DNA from: CAZQKW01 sp964594075
Lineage (GTDB): Bacteria > Desulfobacterota > WTBG01 > CAIYCZ01
Direction of reading: 5' to 3'
DNA length: 60,668 nucleotides
Assembly (NCBI GenBank): GCA_964594075.1
Contig: CAZQKW010000020.1
Span: 1 to 60,668, forward strand
Made by a program: the position numbers and the translations under genes. A model generated the notes under the pieces. That model was not told the DNA's origin. It searched no databases and was given only the letters and a program-made list of their open reading frames with translations. Positions within the stretch are counted from its first letter, which is position 1, and each line of letters begins with the position of its first letter. Positions 26,335-34,746 of the stretch are shown piece by piece.

Positions 26335-26781
26335 TTACGGTTTTTTTGCTGATTCGGGTGCTGGCGTTTGTTGCTCTGAGGCACTGCCGGATTGATTCTG
26401 TGCCGGCTGTGTTTTGGCATTAACATTCTCGGTAGCATTAGCTGCCGGTGCAGCAGTCTTTGCCGCCGTGTCCGCAGGACTTCCCGCGGGCTGCGTGCCT
26501 GTCTGCGGTGCAGCAGAAACGGGCTTAACATCCTTCATGATTGAACTGGTGGTCGGTTTGGCTGAAAGATAGGCAAGCGCAAGAGAGGTAATCATGAAAA
26601 TGATAGCAGCCCCGGTGGTAATCTTAGTCAAGAATGGCGCAGGTCCTGCGCCGCCGAAAACAGTCTGGGATGCACCGCCGAATGCAGCTCCCATCTCTGC
26701 ACCTTTACCGGTTTGCAAAAGAACGATAAGGATGAGCGCAATGCATACAATAACATGAATCAAAACAAATAAAATATACAT
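26335..26781 (-). CDS. secG: Preprotein translocase subunit SecG
   Basis: This 148-residue protein has two transmembrane helices (about 3-22 and 52-72) flanking the SecG loop LLQTGKGAEMGAAFGG, followed by a long Ala/Pro/Thr-rich tail of about 70 residues that is common in this family. SecG helps the SecYEG channel export proteins. It follows tpiA and precedes tRNA-Leu. Confidence 0.95.
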   Translation of the reverse strand: MYILFVLIHVIVCIALILIVLLQTGKGAEMGAAFGGASQTVFGGAGPAPFLTKITTGAAIIFMITSLALAYLSAKPTTSSIMKDVKPVSAAPQTGTQPAGSPADTAAKTAAPAANATENVNAKTQPAQNQSGSASEQQTPAPESAKKP

Positions 26782-27135
26782 GGGTGCGTGTTTTCCTTTT
26801 TATAAAATAATTGAAGTAAAACTATACAACGATATTTGAAAGTTATGGGCTTATGATTCATTTGTTCGGGCTCAGTGCCCGCTGGAACAGGTAGTTGGGT
26901 TCGCGACAGCCATCGCTCACACCACCCGTTTCTGCTCTCACCAAAAGCCAAAAGAGACCCATATGAGAGCACATTTCTCAGATTTAAACAGGGAAGAATT
27001 TAATTACAGAGTAAGTTATGTCGCTAATTTTAATGCTCCGGCATTATTAATATACATGAATTTACAAAAAAATCAATTTTATTACCAAAAGAATTTCAAG
27101 CAAAACTCCTCATACACTCACTAACGGCACATCAG
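26782..27135. other. Intergenic region between tpiA and secG
   Basis: No gene is convincing in these 354 bp. A short hairpin (arms CGGGC and GCCCG, 26867-26881) lies in a stretch at 26858-26920. Read on the minus strand without a proper start, that stretch gives a short peptide ending FQRALSPNK. I see no tRNA or strong terminator. Confidence 0.4.
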
Positions 27136-27891
27136 TTATTTCCTCTTAAATCTCACAATCCTCACAAAGGAATCTGCCTTAAGGCTGGCGCCACCCACCA
27201 GCGCACCGTCAATATCCGGCTGTGCCATGAGATCGTCTATATTATCCGGCTTAACGCTCCCCCCATAGAGAATGCGGATAGCGTGCGCCGCCGCACCGGC
27301 ATTCTGGGCAATAAGTGACCTGATAAGCTGATGCACCTCTTCAGCCTGCTCCGGCGTTGCGGTCTTGCCAGTCCCAATCGCCCACACGGGCTCATATGCG
27401 ATCACTATCTTTTCCATCTCCTGAGAACTTAATCCTTCCAGCCCTTCGCGAATCTGCTGCTCCACTATTTTTGTTGTGGTGCCAAACTCGCGCTCCTCAA
27501 GCGTTTCACCTACGCACACAATGGGCGTGAGACCAACCTTCAAGGCGGCCTTCACTTTTTTGTTTACCGTCGCATCAGTTTCATAAAAAAATTGCCGGCG
27601 CTCTGAATGCCCGATGATAACAAACGTGCAGCCAATATCCTTAATCATTGGGGGGGAAATCTCGCCGGTAAACGCGCCGGATTCTTCCCAATACATATTC
27701 TGTGCTGCAACGCTGATATTTGATCCTCGCAGTTCTGCGACAACTGCTCCCAGCACAGTAAAGGGGGGGCCGACAACAATCTCAACAGAATCAACATCGG
27801 CAAGTAACTGTTTCAGCTCACGCACGAGATCCCGTGCCTCGGCAAGGGTTTTATACATTTTCCAATTGCCGGCAATAATTGGTTTTCTCAT
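27136..27891 (-). CDS. tpiA: Triosephosphate isomerase
   Basis: The 251-residue TIM barrel interconverts DHAP and glyceraldehyde 3-phosphate. It has the N-terminal GNWKMYK with the active-site lysine, the catalytic histidine in VIIGHSERR (near 95), the catalytic glutamate in AYEPVWAIGTGKTA (near 167) and the phosphate loop ILYGGSVKPDN (near 210). GGAGG precedes the ATG. It is the third gene of a pfkA-pgk-tpiA glycolytic row. Confidence 0.98.
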   Translation of the reverse strand: MRKPIIAGNWKMYKTLAEARDLVRELKQLLADVDSVEIVVGPPFTVLGAVVAELRGSNISVAAQNMYWEESGAFTGEISPPMIKDIGCTFVIIGHSERRQFFYETDATVNKKVKAALKVGLTPIVCVGETLEEREFGTTTKIVEQQIREGLEGLSSQEMEKIVIAYEPVWAIGTGKTATPEQAEEVHQLIRSLIAQNAGAAAHAIRILYGGSVKPDNIDDLMAQPDIDGALVGGASLKADSFVRIVRFKRK

Positions 27892-27911
27892 TCAATATCC
27901 TCCATCAATGT

Positions 27912-28021
27912 TGTCCAAAATACGAGATCGCCACGTCCCGCGCTGCGGGACTCAGGATGACGAAGCAATCCCGTTTTTAGAAATTATGTGAAAACAAAAT
28001 GGTAATGCCGTATTTTGGACA
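27912..28021. mobile_element. MITE-like element with 12-bp terminal inverted repeats
   Basis: A perfect 12-bp inverted repeat TGTCCAAAATAC (27912-27923) and its complement (28010-28021) bound 110 bp between tpiA and pgk. Inside is a perfect 7-bp hairpin GTCCCGC-GCT-GCGGGAC (27935-27951). The segment has no coding capacity. A small non-coding unit with exact terminal repeats and an internal G+C-rich hairpin fits a MITE or an intergenic repeat family. I found no second copy in the window. Confidence 0.55.
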
Positions 28022-28092
28022 GAAATGATCCTCCATAATCGCTCGCAGATTTTTAACCAATACATTAAAGCGCAGCGTATTAAAGCGCTTGC

Positions 28093-29277
28093 TTATTTAT
28101 CCAGCGCCTTAATGCCAGGCAGAATCTTGCCTTCGAGCATCTCCATAAATGCACCGCCGGCCGTAGAGACGAAACTCATTTTATCGGCCTTGCCGGACTT
28201 GTGCAGTGCTGCGTCCGTATCTCCGCCACCCACCATGCTCAGCGCGCCGGATTCAGCAATCAGATTGATAAGGGCTAAAGTGCCCCGGCTGAATTCCTCT
28301 ATTTCGAATACTCCCATGGGACCGTTCCAGACAATTGTCTTAGCTGTTTTAATCACTGCGCTAAATGCATCTATGGTAGCAGGGCCAATATCAAGACCCA
28401 TCAGGTCGGGAGTGATTTCTGTAACTGACACCGTTTTATACGGCACACAGGACTTCATTTCTCGCGCAGCCACACAGTCCGTTGGGAGAACAACCTTCAC
28501 ACCCCGTTCCTGCGCCTGCTGAAGTATTGTTTTTGCCGTTTCAAGCAGATTATCTTCAACCAGTGATTTACCGACTTCACAGCCCTGCGCTTTGAGAAAG
28601 GTAAACGCCATCCCCCCGCCGATTAGTATTGCATCAACCTTTTTTAGAATATTTTGCAGTACCTCCAGCTTTCCGGAAACCTTTGCCCCGCCGATGATTG
28701 CAACCAAAGGCCGCTGCGGATTGATCATCGCCCTGTCAAACGTGGTTATTTCCTTTTTCATCAGAAAACCTGCGCCGCATTCTTTAAAAAAATGGGTAAT
28801 CGCTTCCACTGAAGCATGGGCGCGATGCGATACCGCAAACGCATCGTTTATGTACACATCGGCGAGCTGCGCAAGCTTTTGTGCAAAGGCGTTATCGTTT
28901 TTTTCCTCCTCTGCATAAAAACGCAGGTTTTCCAAAAGCAGCACTTCGCCCGGCTTTAAATTGCGCGCCTTGGACTGCGCATCCATGCCGACGCAATCAT
29001 CAGCAAATAAAACCGCCTTTCCCAAAAGCTCGCTGAGCCGTTTCTGTACGGGCAGAAGGCTGAACTCCTTTGCCACTTTCCCCTTGGGCCTGCCAAGATG
29101 TGAGGAGACAATGGCAGCGCCACCTTTGTCCAGCACATAGTTTATAGTGGGAATCGTTTCTCGGATGCGCGTATCATCGGTAATGTTTTGATTGTTATCA
29201 AGCGGCACATTGAAATCCGCACGGATAAAAACCTTTTTTCCCTTCAGATCCAATTCATCAATATATTTTATGGCCAT
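28093..29277 (-). CDS. pgk: Phosphoglycerate kinase
   Basis: The 394-residue monomeric kinase makes ATP from 1,3-bisphosphoglycerate. It has the signature KKVFIRADFNVPLD near 14, SHLGRPKG near 60, VAIIGGAKVSGKL near 195 and the C-terminal nucleotide site MVGGGDTDAAL near 355. Length and motifs are standard. Confidence 0.98.
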   Translation of the reverse strand: MAIKYIDELDLKGKKVFIRADFNVPLDNNQNITDDTRIRETIPTINYVLDKGGAAIVSSHLGRPKGKVAKEFSLLPVQKRLSELLGKAVLFADDCVGMDAQSKARNLKPGEVLLLENLRFYAEEEKNDNAFAQKLAQLADVYINDAFAVSHRAHASVEAITHFFKECGAGFLMKKEITTFDRAMINPQRPLVAIIGGAKVSGKLEVLQNILKKVDAILIGGGMAFTFLKAQGCEVGKSLVEDNLLETAKTILQQAQERGVKVVLPTDCVAAREMKSCVPYKTVSVTEITPDLMGLDIGPATIDAFSAVIKTAKTIVWNGPMGVFEIEEFSRGTLALINLIAESGALSMVGGGDTDAALHKSGKADKMSFVSTAGGAFMEMLEGKILPGIKALDK

Positions 29278-29320
29278 CCAGTCAACTCTCCCTTGTAAGT
29301 TCTACTCGTTACACCATGAA

Positions 29321-30355
29321 TCAACCAAAAAAAACCTTTGCTATTTCATACAGTTCCATATTAACATTCTTTCTGCCCTTGGTCACCTCTTCCAGACTCA
29401 CGGAAACAATGTCACTGCCCTTCAATGCTGCCATTTTCCCAAATTCGCCATTCATAACCATATCTACCGCCTTCACGCCGAATCTCGTGGCCAGAACCCG
29501 GTCATAGGCGGTCGGCGTTCCGCCACGCTGAATATGACCCAGAATAATAACCCGGGTATCAATGTTTGTCAATTCCTCAAGCTTCTGACCAATCAGATTT
29601 CCGATACCGCCGAGCCGAATATGCTGAAAATCATCGGTTTTTTCCTTCTCATATTTGACCTCCATCCCGGCCGGTACAAACCCCTCTGCGACAACCACAA
29701 TACTGAATTTTCTGCCCGTGCTATGGCGCTTTCCAATAATATCTGCCACCTCCTGAATAGTCAGGGGTTGTTCAGGGATGAGAATGCAATCAGCCCCACC
29801 AGCCATGCCGGCAACAGTTGCAATCCAGCCGGTATGCCGTCCCATCACTTCAACCACCATAATGCGATGATGAGATTCGGCCGTGGTGTGAATCCGGTCT
29901 ATAGCTTCAGTGGCTATATGCACTGCTGTATCAAACCCGAACGTGTAATCGGTTCCCTGCAGGTCATTATCAATCGTCTTGGGAACACCTACAATATTGA
30001 GCTGGTAATCTTTATACAGCCGGCAGGCTACTCCCAGCGTGTCCTCTCCTCCGACTGCTATGATGGAATCAACACCAAATTTTTTGATATTGGTAAGGGT
30101 TCGCTGCACGTCTTCGCTTGATTTATATGGATTTGTGCGGGAGGTGCCTAAAATAGTTCCCCCCCGATGAAGAATGCCGGTTACCGAATAGTTGGTAAGC
30201 GGCTCTACGTTGCCCGATACCAGTCCGCGCCATCCCTCGCGGATGCCCAAAGTTTCTACGTTATAAGTGCCTGATGCGCGTCTGACCACTGCCCGTATAA
30301 CGGCATTGAGTCCCGGGCAGTCTCCGCCACCGGTAAGAATACCTATTTTTTTCAT
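29321..30355 (-). CDS. pfkA: 6-phosphofructokinase, probably PPi-dependent
   Basis: The 344-residue enzyme belongs to the PfkA superfamily: GILTGGGDCPGLNAVIR at the N-terminus, PKTIDNDL near 125 and EVMGRHTGWIA near 170. The two positions that separate phosphoryl donors read GGED (an Asp where ATP enzymes have the second Gly of GGDG) and PKTIDND (Lys in place of Gly), the combination known from PPi-dependent enzymes and from some group III actinobacterial enzymes. A PPi donor, and so a reversible step, is likely but not proven. The ATG at 30355 has an AAGGTG site; a GTG lies 9 nt upstream. Confidence 0.93.
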   Translation of the reverse strand: MKKIGILTGGGDCPGLNAVIRAVVRRASGTYNVETLGIREGWRGLVSGNVEPLTNYSVTGILHRGGTILGTSRTNPYKSSEDVQRTLTNIKKFGVDSIIAVGGEDTLGVACRLYKDYQLNIVGVPKTIDNDLQGTDYTFGFDTAVHIATEAIDRIHTTAESHHRIMVVEVMGRHTGWIATVAGMAGGADCILIPEQPLTIQEVADIIGKRHSTGRKFSIVVVAEGFVPAGMEVKYEKEKTDDFQHIRLGGIGNLIGQKLEELTNIDTRVIILGHIQRGGTPTAYDRVLATRFGVKAVDMVMNGEFGKMAALKGSDIVSVSLEEVTKGRKNVNMELYEIAKVFFG

Positions 30356-30364
30356 AACTATCAC

Positions 30365-30748
30365 CTTTTTTGTAAACGGGGGATCGTCAATAGTTAATAA
30401 TTATCTACGTCTTCTTATTATCAAGCATCGCCCAGAACACATTAAAATCATATCTTCAGAGCAGAAAATCTAAAACATATTTCTCTGTGGTTTCCGTATT
30501 CTTCTTAGAGATTTAAACCGTGCCCGCAAACGTGGCATAAAAAATCGCTATGATCAGCTTCAAAGAACTGGGAGAAAAGGGAACACGAATGTTTTAATTT
30601 ATTGCTTTATATCTATAATTATGTATGTTTTACATTATTGCGCTGAAAAAACGAGAATGTTATCCTGTCGGAGACCCTGTTTTGCTTTTAGAAACCCAGC
30701 AAAAACAAATTAAACATAAACATAAAGGTTTTTCAATTGAAAACAGTT
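30365..30748. other. Intergenic region upstream of pfkA and mazG
   Basis: This A+T-rich stretch between the divergent pfkA and mazG genes should hold both promoters. I see no complete gene; a short open stretch around 30500-30600 has no start or recognisable homology. A structured inverted repeat follows at 30749-30815. Confidence 0.4.
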
Positions 30749-30815
30749 AGGACTTTTTCCCCAATATTTCACTGGCGGCGATGAGACAAGGCGCCGGTAA
30801 TTTGGGGAACGTCCT
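30749..30815. repeat. Long imperfect hairpin element upstream of mazG
   Basis: A 67-bp element folds almost end to end: arms AGGAC/GTCCT, then TTCCCCAA/TTGGGGAA, then ACTGGCG/CGCCGGT (one G-T pair) around a 14-nt loop. No T run follows, so a terminator is unlikely. It looks like an intergenic repeat or a structured RNA in the mazG leader. Confidence 0.5.
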
Positions 30816-30854
30816 GAAAACAGTATCGTTTCTCTATTCCGTTAAAAGGCGCGC

Positions 30855-31649
30855 ATGCAGAAAACGACCGACCGTTTCCTTGAACTTGTTGATTTGATAC
30901 GCACACTTCGCGGCCCTCATGGCTGTCCGTGGGACCGAAAGCAAACACCGGCAGATGTTAAAGCATATCTTGTAGAAGAGCTTTATGAGGTGCTTGAAGC
31001 GATCGACCAGGGCAATAAGGAACATTTGCAGGAAGAGGTTGGCGATCTTTTGTTCATGATTCTTTTTCTTACGAACCTTTATGAGGAACGTAATGCGTTC
31101 ACGCTCCACGAAGCATTAGAGGGAATCATAAAGAAAATGATCCATCGCCATCCCCATGTATTTGGCGATGCGCGTGCAGAAACCGTTGAAGATATCAGAA
31201 ACAACTGGCAGACACTCAAGGAAAAAGAAGGCAAACCTTCCCAAAAATCGCTTTTGGGAAGCATATCATCCCATCTTCCTTCCCTGTACCAAGCATTTCG
31301 CATGACCCTGAAAGCATCTAAAGTCGGTTTCGACTGGGAAAATGCCGCCCAGGTTTTTGATAAAGTAAAAGAAGAACTCCATGAGTTTGAAAAAGAATTG
31401 ATGGGAACTGACCGCGAGAAAAAAGAACATGAAATAGGCGATCTTCTCTTCAGTATTGCAAATTTAAGCAGACATCTTGGTATAGACCCAGAGCAGGCGT
31501 TGCGCAAATGCAATGAGAAGTTCCGCCGGCGCTTTTCCTATGTTGAACAGAAGCTCCAGAAGCAGGGAAAAACTCCCCGCGAATCAACGCTTGCAGAAAT
31601 GGATGCGCTGTGGGAAGAGGCAAAGCAATGTGAGAAAAAAAATAATTGA
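30855..31649 (+). CDS. mazG: Nucleoside triphosphate pyrophosphohydrolase MazG
   Basis: The 264-residue all-alpha hydrolase has two MazG domains. The first contains GPHGCPWDRKQTPADVK and the metal-binding EELYEVLEAI and EEVGDLLF motifs (about 40-60); the second repeats the EIGDLLFSIAN pattern (about 195). MazG hydrolyses NTPs to NMP and PPi, clearing damaged nucleotides or tuning the stringent response. AAAAGG precedes the ATG. Confidence 0.96.
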   Translation: MQKTTDRFLELVDLIRTLRGPHGCPWDRKQTPADVKAYLVEELYEVLEAIDQGNKEHLQEEVGDLLFMILFLTNLYEERNAFTLHEALEGIIKKMIHRHPHVFGDARAETVEDIRNNWQTLKEKEGKPSQKSLLGSISSHLPSLYQAFRMTLKASKVGFDWENAAQVFDKVKEELHEFEKELMGTDREKKEHEIGDLLFSIANLSRHLGIDPEQALRKCNEKFRRRFSYVEQKLQKQGKTPRESTLAEMDALWEEAKQCEKKNN

Positions 31650-31714
31650 ATGCTTGCCGCTTGCAGCCGACAGGCATTGTTTTGACAAACCAACACCATG
31701 CAAGGGAGAGAGTT

Positions 31715-32584
31715 ATGAAATGGGATAAAGCAGCAGAAAAAGCACAAGAAATGCTTCCAATACCACCCATGATGGCACCGTTTGCCCGCCTCCAATCGGA
31801 AAAAATAGCACGGCATCGCGGGCTTGACTGCGTGACTGTTGAGGTGGTGAATGAGACCGCCACGATTTATCGCGATTTTATGGGAAAAGAAAAAACAGAA
31901 GAGCTTAAAGCTTTTATTGACGGCCGTGGGCCAGCGCCGGCAATAGAGGACGAGTTATTTTTTTCTGATGAGAATGCGCTGTATCACATCGACCTGTGTT
32001 ATACAAAATATGGAGAAAATTCTCAAGAGGTGCGGAATATTTTAAAGGACATGCTGCGCTCAATCATCGCCTTGTGCGAAGAAGAAAACCTTACCGAAAT
32101 CATGGCTGATCTCTCTCCGGTCGCCCTGCATGGTGCAAGCCGTTTCAGCATGGTGATGACCGGTTGCCCCAATTGCTGCGTCAGTCCCTACCTGAAGGAT
32201 TTTGGCATAATCATGCAACACCGTGTTGATATCACTGATGCAGTGTGCAACCTGTGCGGTGAATGTTTAAAAATGTGCTTTGACAAGGCTATTACTCTTT
32301 CTGATAAGGGGCCGGTTATTGATCGTAAAAAATGTATTTTGTGCGAGCTCTGTGCCCGCGATTGCCCAACTGGCACTCTAGTGACCGGTGCCAGAGGATT
32401 TCTGGTGGTTGCCGGCGGCGCCGGATCTCGGCGGCCTAAAATTGCAGTTCCCATTGAGCATTTTACTACTAAGGAACGCGTCCTATTCCTGCTTAGAAAT
32501 GCCATCAAAAAATTACGTGCTGCAAAACCGGGGGAGACGCTCAGATCCATTATTGAGCGGGAAGGCGTTGAAGCGCTTAAATAA
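31715..32584 (+). CDS. PCP_red-domain protein with sulfite-reductase-like and 2x[4Fe-4S] ferredoxin domains
   Basis: The 289-residue protein has three parts. Residues 1-55 (KWDKAAEKAQEM to about IYRDF) match the PCP_red domain best known from the C-terminus of the protochlorophyllide reductase subunit BchB/ChlB. Residues about 100-170 resemble a siroheme-type reductase half-domain with TGCPNCCVSP, although the first cysteine pair of the usual four-cysteine siroheme-[4Fe-4S] site is not visible. Residues 180-235 hold two ferredoxin motifs (CNLCGECLKMC and CILCELCARDC). It is probably a cytoplasmic electron-transfer protein or non-canonical reductase. The ATG at 31715 is preferred for its GGGAGAG site; the frame extends upstream into mazG. 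Confidence 0.8.
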   Translation: MKWDKAAEKAQEMLPIPPMMAPFARLQSEKIARHRGLDCVTVEVVNETATIYRDFMGKEKTEELKAFIDGRGPAPAIEDELFFSDENALYHIDLCYTKYGENSQEVRNILKDMLRSIIALCEEENLTEIMADLSPVALHGASRFSMVMTGCPNCCVSPYLKDFGIIMQHRVDITDAVCNLCGECLKMCFDKAITLSDKGPVIDRKKCILCELCARDCPTGTLVTGARGFLVVAGGAGSRRPKIAVPIEHFTTKERVLFLLRNAIKKLRAAKPGETLRSIIEREGVEALK

Positions 32585-32822
32585 TTAACGCCGGTTCAAC
32601 CACTGCCAAACATTAAACCACAGAACACATACCGGGTCGCGGTGCGTTTGCAATGTTCCCTGCCAGCAGAGCGGGGCATCCCGGCAGTTATGATTGATAT
32701 CTCATTTCGTGCCGATTCATCCGTGCCTGCACGGTGGGCTTTCTCTGCACATACCGGTAAAAATCTGCCGGCGCTCTACTGAGGGCTTTTGTTAATCTCT
32801 CTGGTTTAAAAAAGGAACCGAC

Positions 32823-33062
32823 ATGAACAAAACAAAAATTACCTTAACGTTTGATCTTGATAATCAACAGGATCGGAGAGTCTATGAAGGGCTCATAAAG
32901 TTGACGACCACCTTTGGGCCAGACATCTCAAATGCATTCATCATATTTTTCGACCGGTTAATTTATACCCTTTCTGAATGTGAGCAGCGCATGCAGAAAT
33001 GCGAAAATCTGCTCATCCAAATTGCCGACCGTTCAGTGGGCAAAAAGGAAGGGCATGCTTAA
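32823..33062 (+). CDS. Small hypothetical protein
   Basis: A 79-residue soluble protein with an AAGGA ribosome binding site. The C-terminal half (LSECEQRMQKCENLLIQIAD) looks helical and could form a short coiled coil. I do not recognise a family. It lies in a small gap and ends overlapping the convergent membrane gene by 4 bp. Confidence 0.55.
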   Translation: MNKTKITLTFDLDNQQDRRVYEGLIKLTTTFGPDISNAFIIFFDRLIYTLSECEQRMQKCENLLIQIADRSVGKKEGHA

Positions 33063-33295
33063 TACGAAGTTTTTTGCTTTTTCAGTGCGGTAAAAACATC
33101 CAGACCGTATCGTATTCCCCAGTATATACCCCAGGTTACACCGCACACAATACCCATGTAGAGAAATAACAATAACCACTCTTTTGTATCTCGCCGATTA
33201 AAATCTACCTTTATCAAAATATATGCGGAAAAAAGCACCGGGTTGACAATGGATAACGTAGCCATAATCCTGAACAGCAGCTGCCTGAATGTCAT
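33059..33295 (-). CDS. Small membrane protein, two predicted transmembrane segments
   Basis: A 78-residue protein with hydrophobic segments at about 8-28 and 40-62 and a basic C-terminus (KKQKTSY). GAGAG precedes the ATG. No family is recognised. It lies downstream of the Bcp-like gene on the same strand. Confidence 0.55.
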   Translation of the reverse strand: MTFRQLLFRIMATLSIVNPVLFSAYILIKVDFNRRDTKEWLLLFLYMGIVCGVTWGIYWGIRYGLDVFTALKKQKTSY

Positions 33296-33448
33296 AATGC
33301 TCTCTCATTAAATTGAATGCTACTGCTAAAAATTTGCGCAATCTGATTGATCTTATCTGTCCATCAACATCTGCAGCATTTTTCACCATGATTTGCACCA
33401 GGATTTCCACAAAACCTGTGGAAAACTCCCAGAGCCGCCAAATCCTCA

Positions 33449-33994
33449 TCATTTCTTTTTTAATGACTTGATAAAGGAAAGCACTTCCGGTGCATGCACC
33501 GCTACATCTACATCAGGATAAATCTTTTTTATTATGCCCCCTTGATCAATTACAAACGTAACGCGTTTTGCCATCCCAAGAGTGGATTTTACTCCGTACA
33601 TTTCAGTAACTTTCTTATCCGGATCAGCCAGAAGAGTAAAGTTCAGACCGTACTTTTCATGAAACTGTTTGTGCGATGCCACATCATCCACGCTGATGCC
33701 AATTATCTTAGCGCCCTCAGCACGAAATTCTTGACTTAAATCTCTGAAAGAACACGCTTGTTTTTTACAGCCCGGGGTATCATCCTTTGGATAGAAATAC
33801 AGCACCACAAACCCGCTGGTTAATAAGTTGGAAAGCTGCACCACGGAACCATCCTGAGATTTTAGCTTGAAGTCTGGCGCCCTCTCACCCTCCTTTAGCA
33901 TTGCACCGCTTGAACAGGCAGATGCCCACAGGGCAACGCAGTAAAGCACTAAAACATAAATAAAATTTCTCATAACAAGCCTCTTTTTCCCCAT
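33449..33994 (-). CDS. Bcp-type thioredoxin-dependent peroxiredoxin, lipoprotein form
   Basis: The 181-residue protein has a lipoprotein-type signal ending at WASAC, then an AhpC/TSA domain. The Bcp motif DDTPGCKKQACSFRD contains the peroxidatic cysteine and a resolving cysteine five residues later, as in atypical two-Cys Bcp enzymes. It should reduce peroxides at the cell envelope. The ATG at 33994 has a perfect AAGGAGG site; the longer frame to 34138 is unlikely. An envelope-anchored Bcp is less common than the cytoplasmic form. Confidence 0.9.
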   Translation of the reverse strand: MGKKRLVMRNFIYVLVLYCVALWASACSSGAMLKEGERAPDFKLKSQDGSVVQLSNLLTSGFVVLYFYPKDDTPGCKKQACSFRDLSQEFRAEGAKIIGISVDDVASHKQFHEKYGLNFTLLADPDKKVTEMYGVKSTLGMAKRVTFVIDQGGIIKKIYPDVDVAVHAPEVLSFIKSLKKK

Positions 33995-34228
33995 TGCTAA
34001 ACCTCCTTTATAAAGTTTATCTTCGAAGAAAACACCGTGTACATGGCGAAAATCCTTAAAACTCTCAGCAATCAGCATGTTACAAAAACAGCTAAACCAT
34101 TCTTTGCCTCTTTTTAGCTGTTTTTTATTTCTTACCACCGCTAATAATTTTTTTCAAAGATTACGTTTGACTGTTATTCCTTGATTTTATAATATCAAAC
34201 TTACGTGTTATCCTGTGAGGAGAATGTC

Positions 34229-34510
34229 ATGAAAATCCATAGAGTAACAATCCTATTTCTATTCCTATTCTTATCAGGTTGTTCTGTTGAAGTAAAAAAG
34301 GAATTTTATCCCGATGGCAAAGTCAAGGCTGAGATGCGTTACCGAAAAGGACGGCTTGACGGCATCAGTAAGGGGTTCTATGCGAGCGGCAAGCTAAAAG
34401 TAAAAGCGTATTTCAAAGACGGCCAGCTTGCAACGGCTACCTGTTATGATGAAAGTGAAAACATCATCCCTTGTCCCAAGATGAAGGAGGGGAGCATTGA
34501 GGAGCAATAA
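34229..34510 (+). CDS. MORN-like (YwqK-type) repeat lipoprotein
   Basis: A 93-residue protein with a lipoprotein signal (LFLSGC lipobox near residue 19) and at least two MORN_2-type repeats (EFYPDGKVKAEMRYRKGRLDG and GFYASGKLKVKAYFKDGQ regions). Such repeats occur in envelope proteins of unknown role. GAGGAG precedes the ATG at 34229. Confidence 0.75.
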   Translation: MKIHRVTILFLFLFLSGCSVEVKKEFYPDGKVKAEMRYRKGRLDGISKGFYASGKLKVKAYFKDGQLATATCYDESENIIPCPKMKEGSIEEQ

Positions 34511-34612
34511 AACGTTATTTCAATTCCGATGCCTAAAAATTTTGCCCTGAGGTGCAGAGATGAGAAGTGGTGGTTATTGAGAGGCTTTTAATCAGACTGC
34601 TTGTTGCTCGTG

Positions 34613-34670
34613 CGAGGGAAATAGCAAGATAGTTAAAAAAGTTCCTTTTAGCTATTTTCCCTCGTTTTTT
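34613..34670 (+). terminator. Strong intrinsic terminator
   Basis: Arms CGAGGGAAATAGC (from 34613) and GCTATTTTCCCTCG (34651-34664) form a long stem followed by six T residues (34665-34670). It should end the MORN-repeat lipoprotein transcript. Confidence 0.85.
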
Positions 34671-34746
34671 GTTCCGCCATCGTAATGCCCATCTAGTGCT
34701 GTTTGTTCAGGAATGATCTATAACCATTCAAAAGAATTCTATAAAA

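Noticed and set aside
29192..30121. 309-codon plus-strand frame
   Set aside because: Opposes pfkA and the start of pgk, both unmistakable; composition is that of an antisense shadow.
33198..33452. 84-codon minus-strand frame
   Set aside because: Overlaps a small membrane gene with a better ribosome binding site and shows no family feature.
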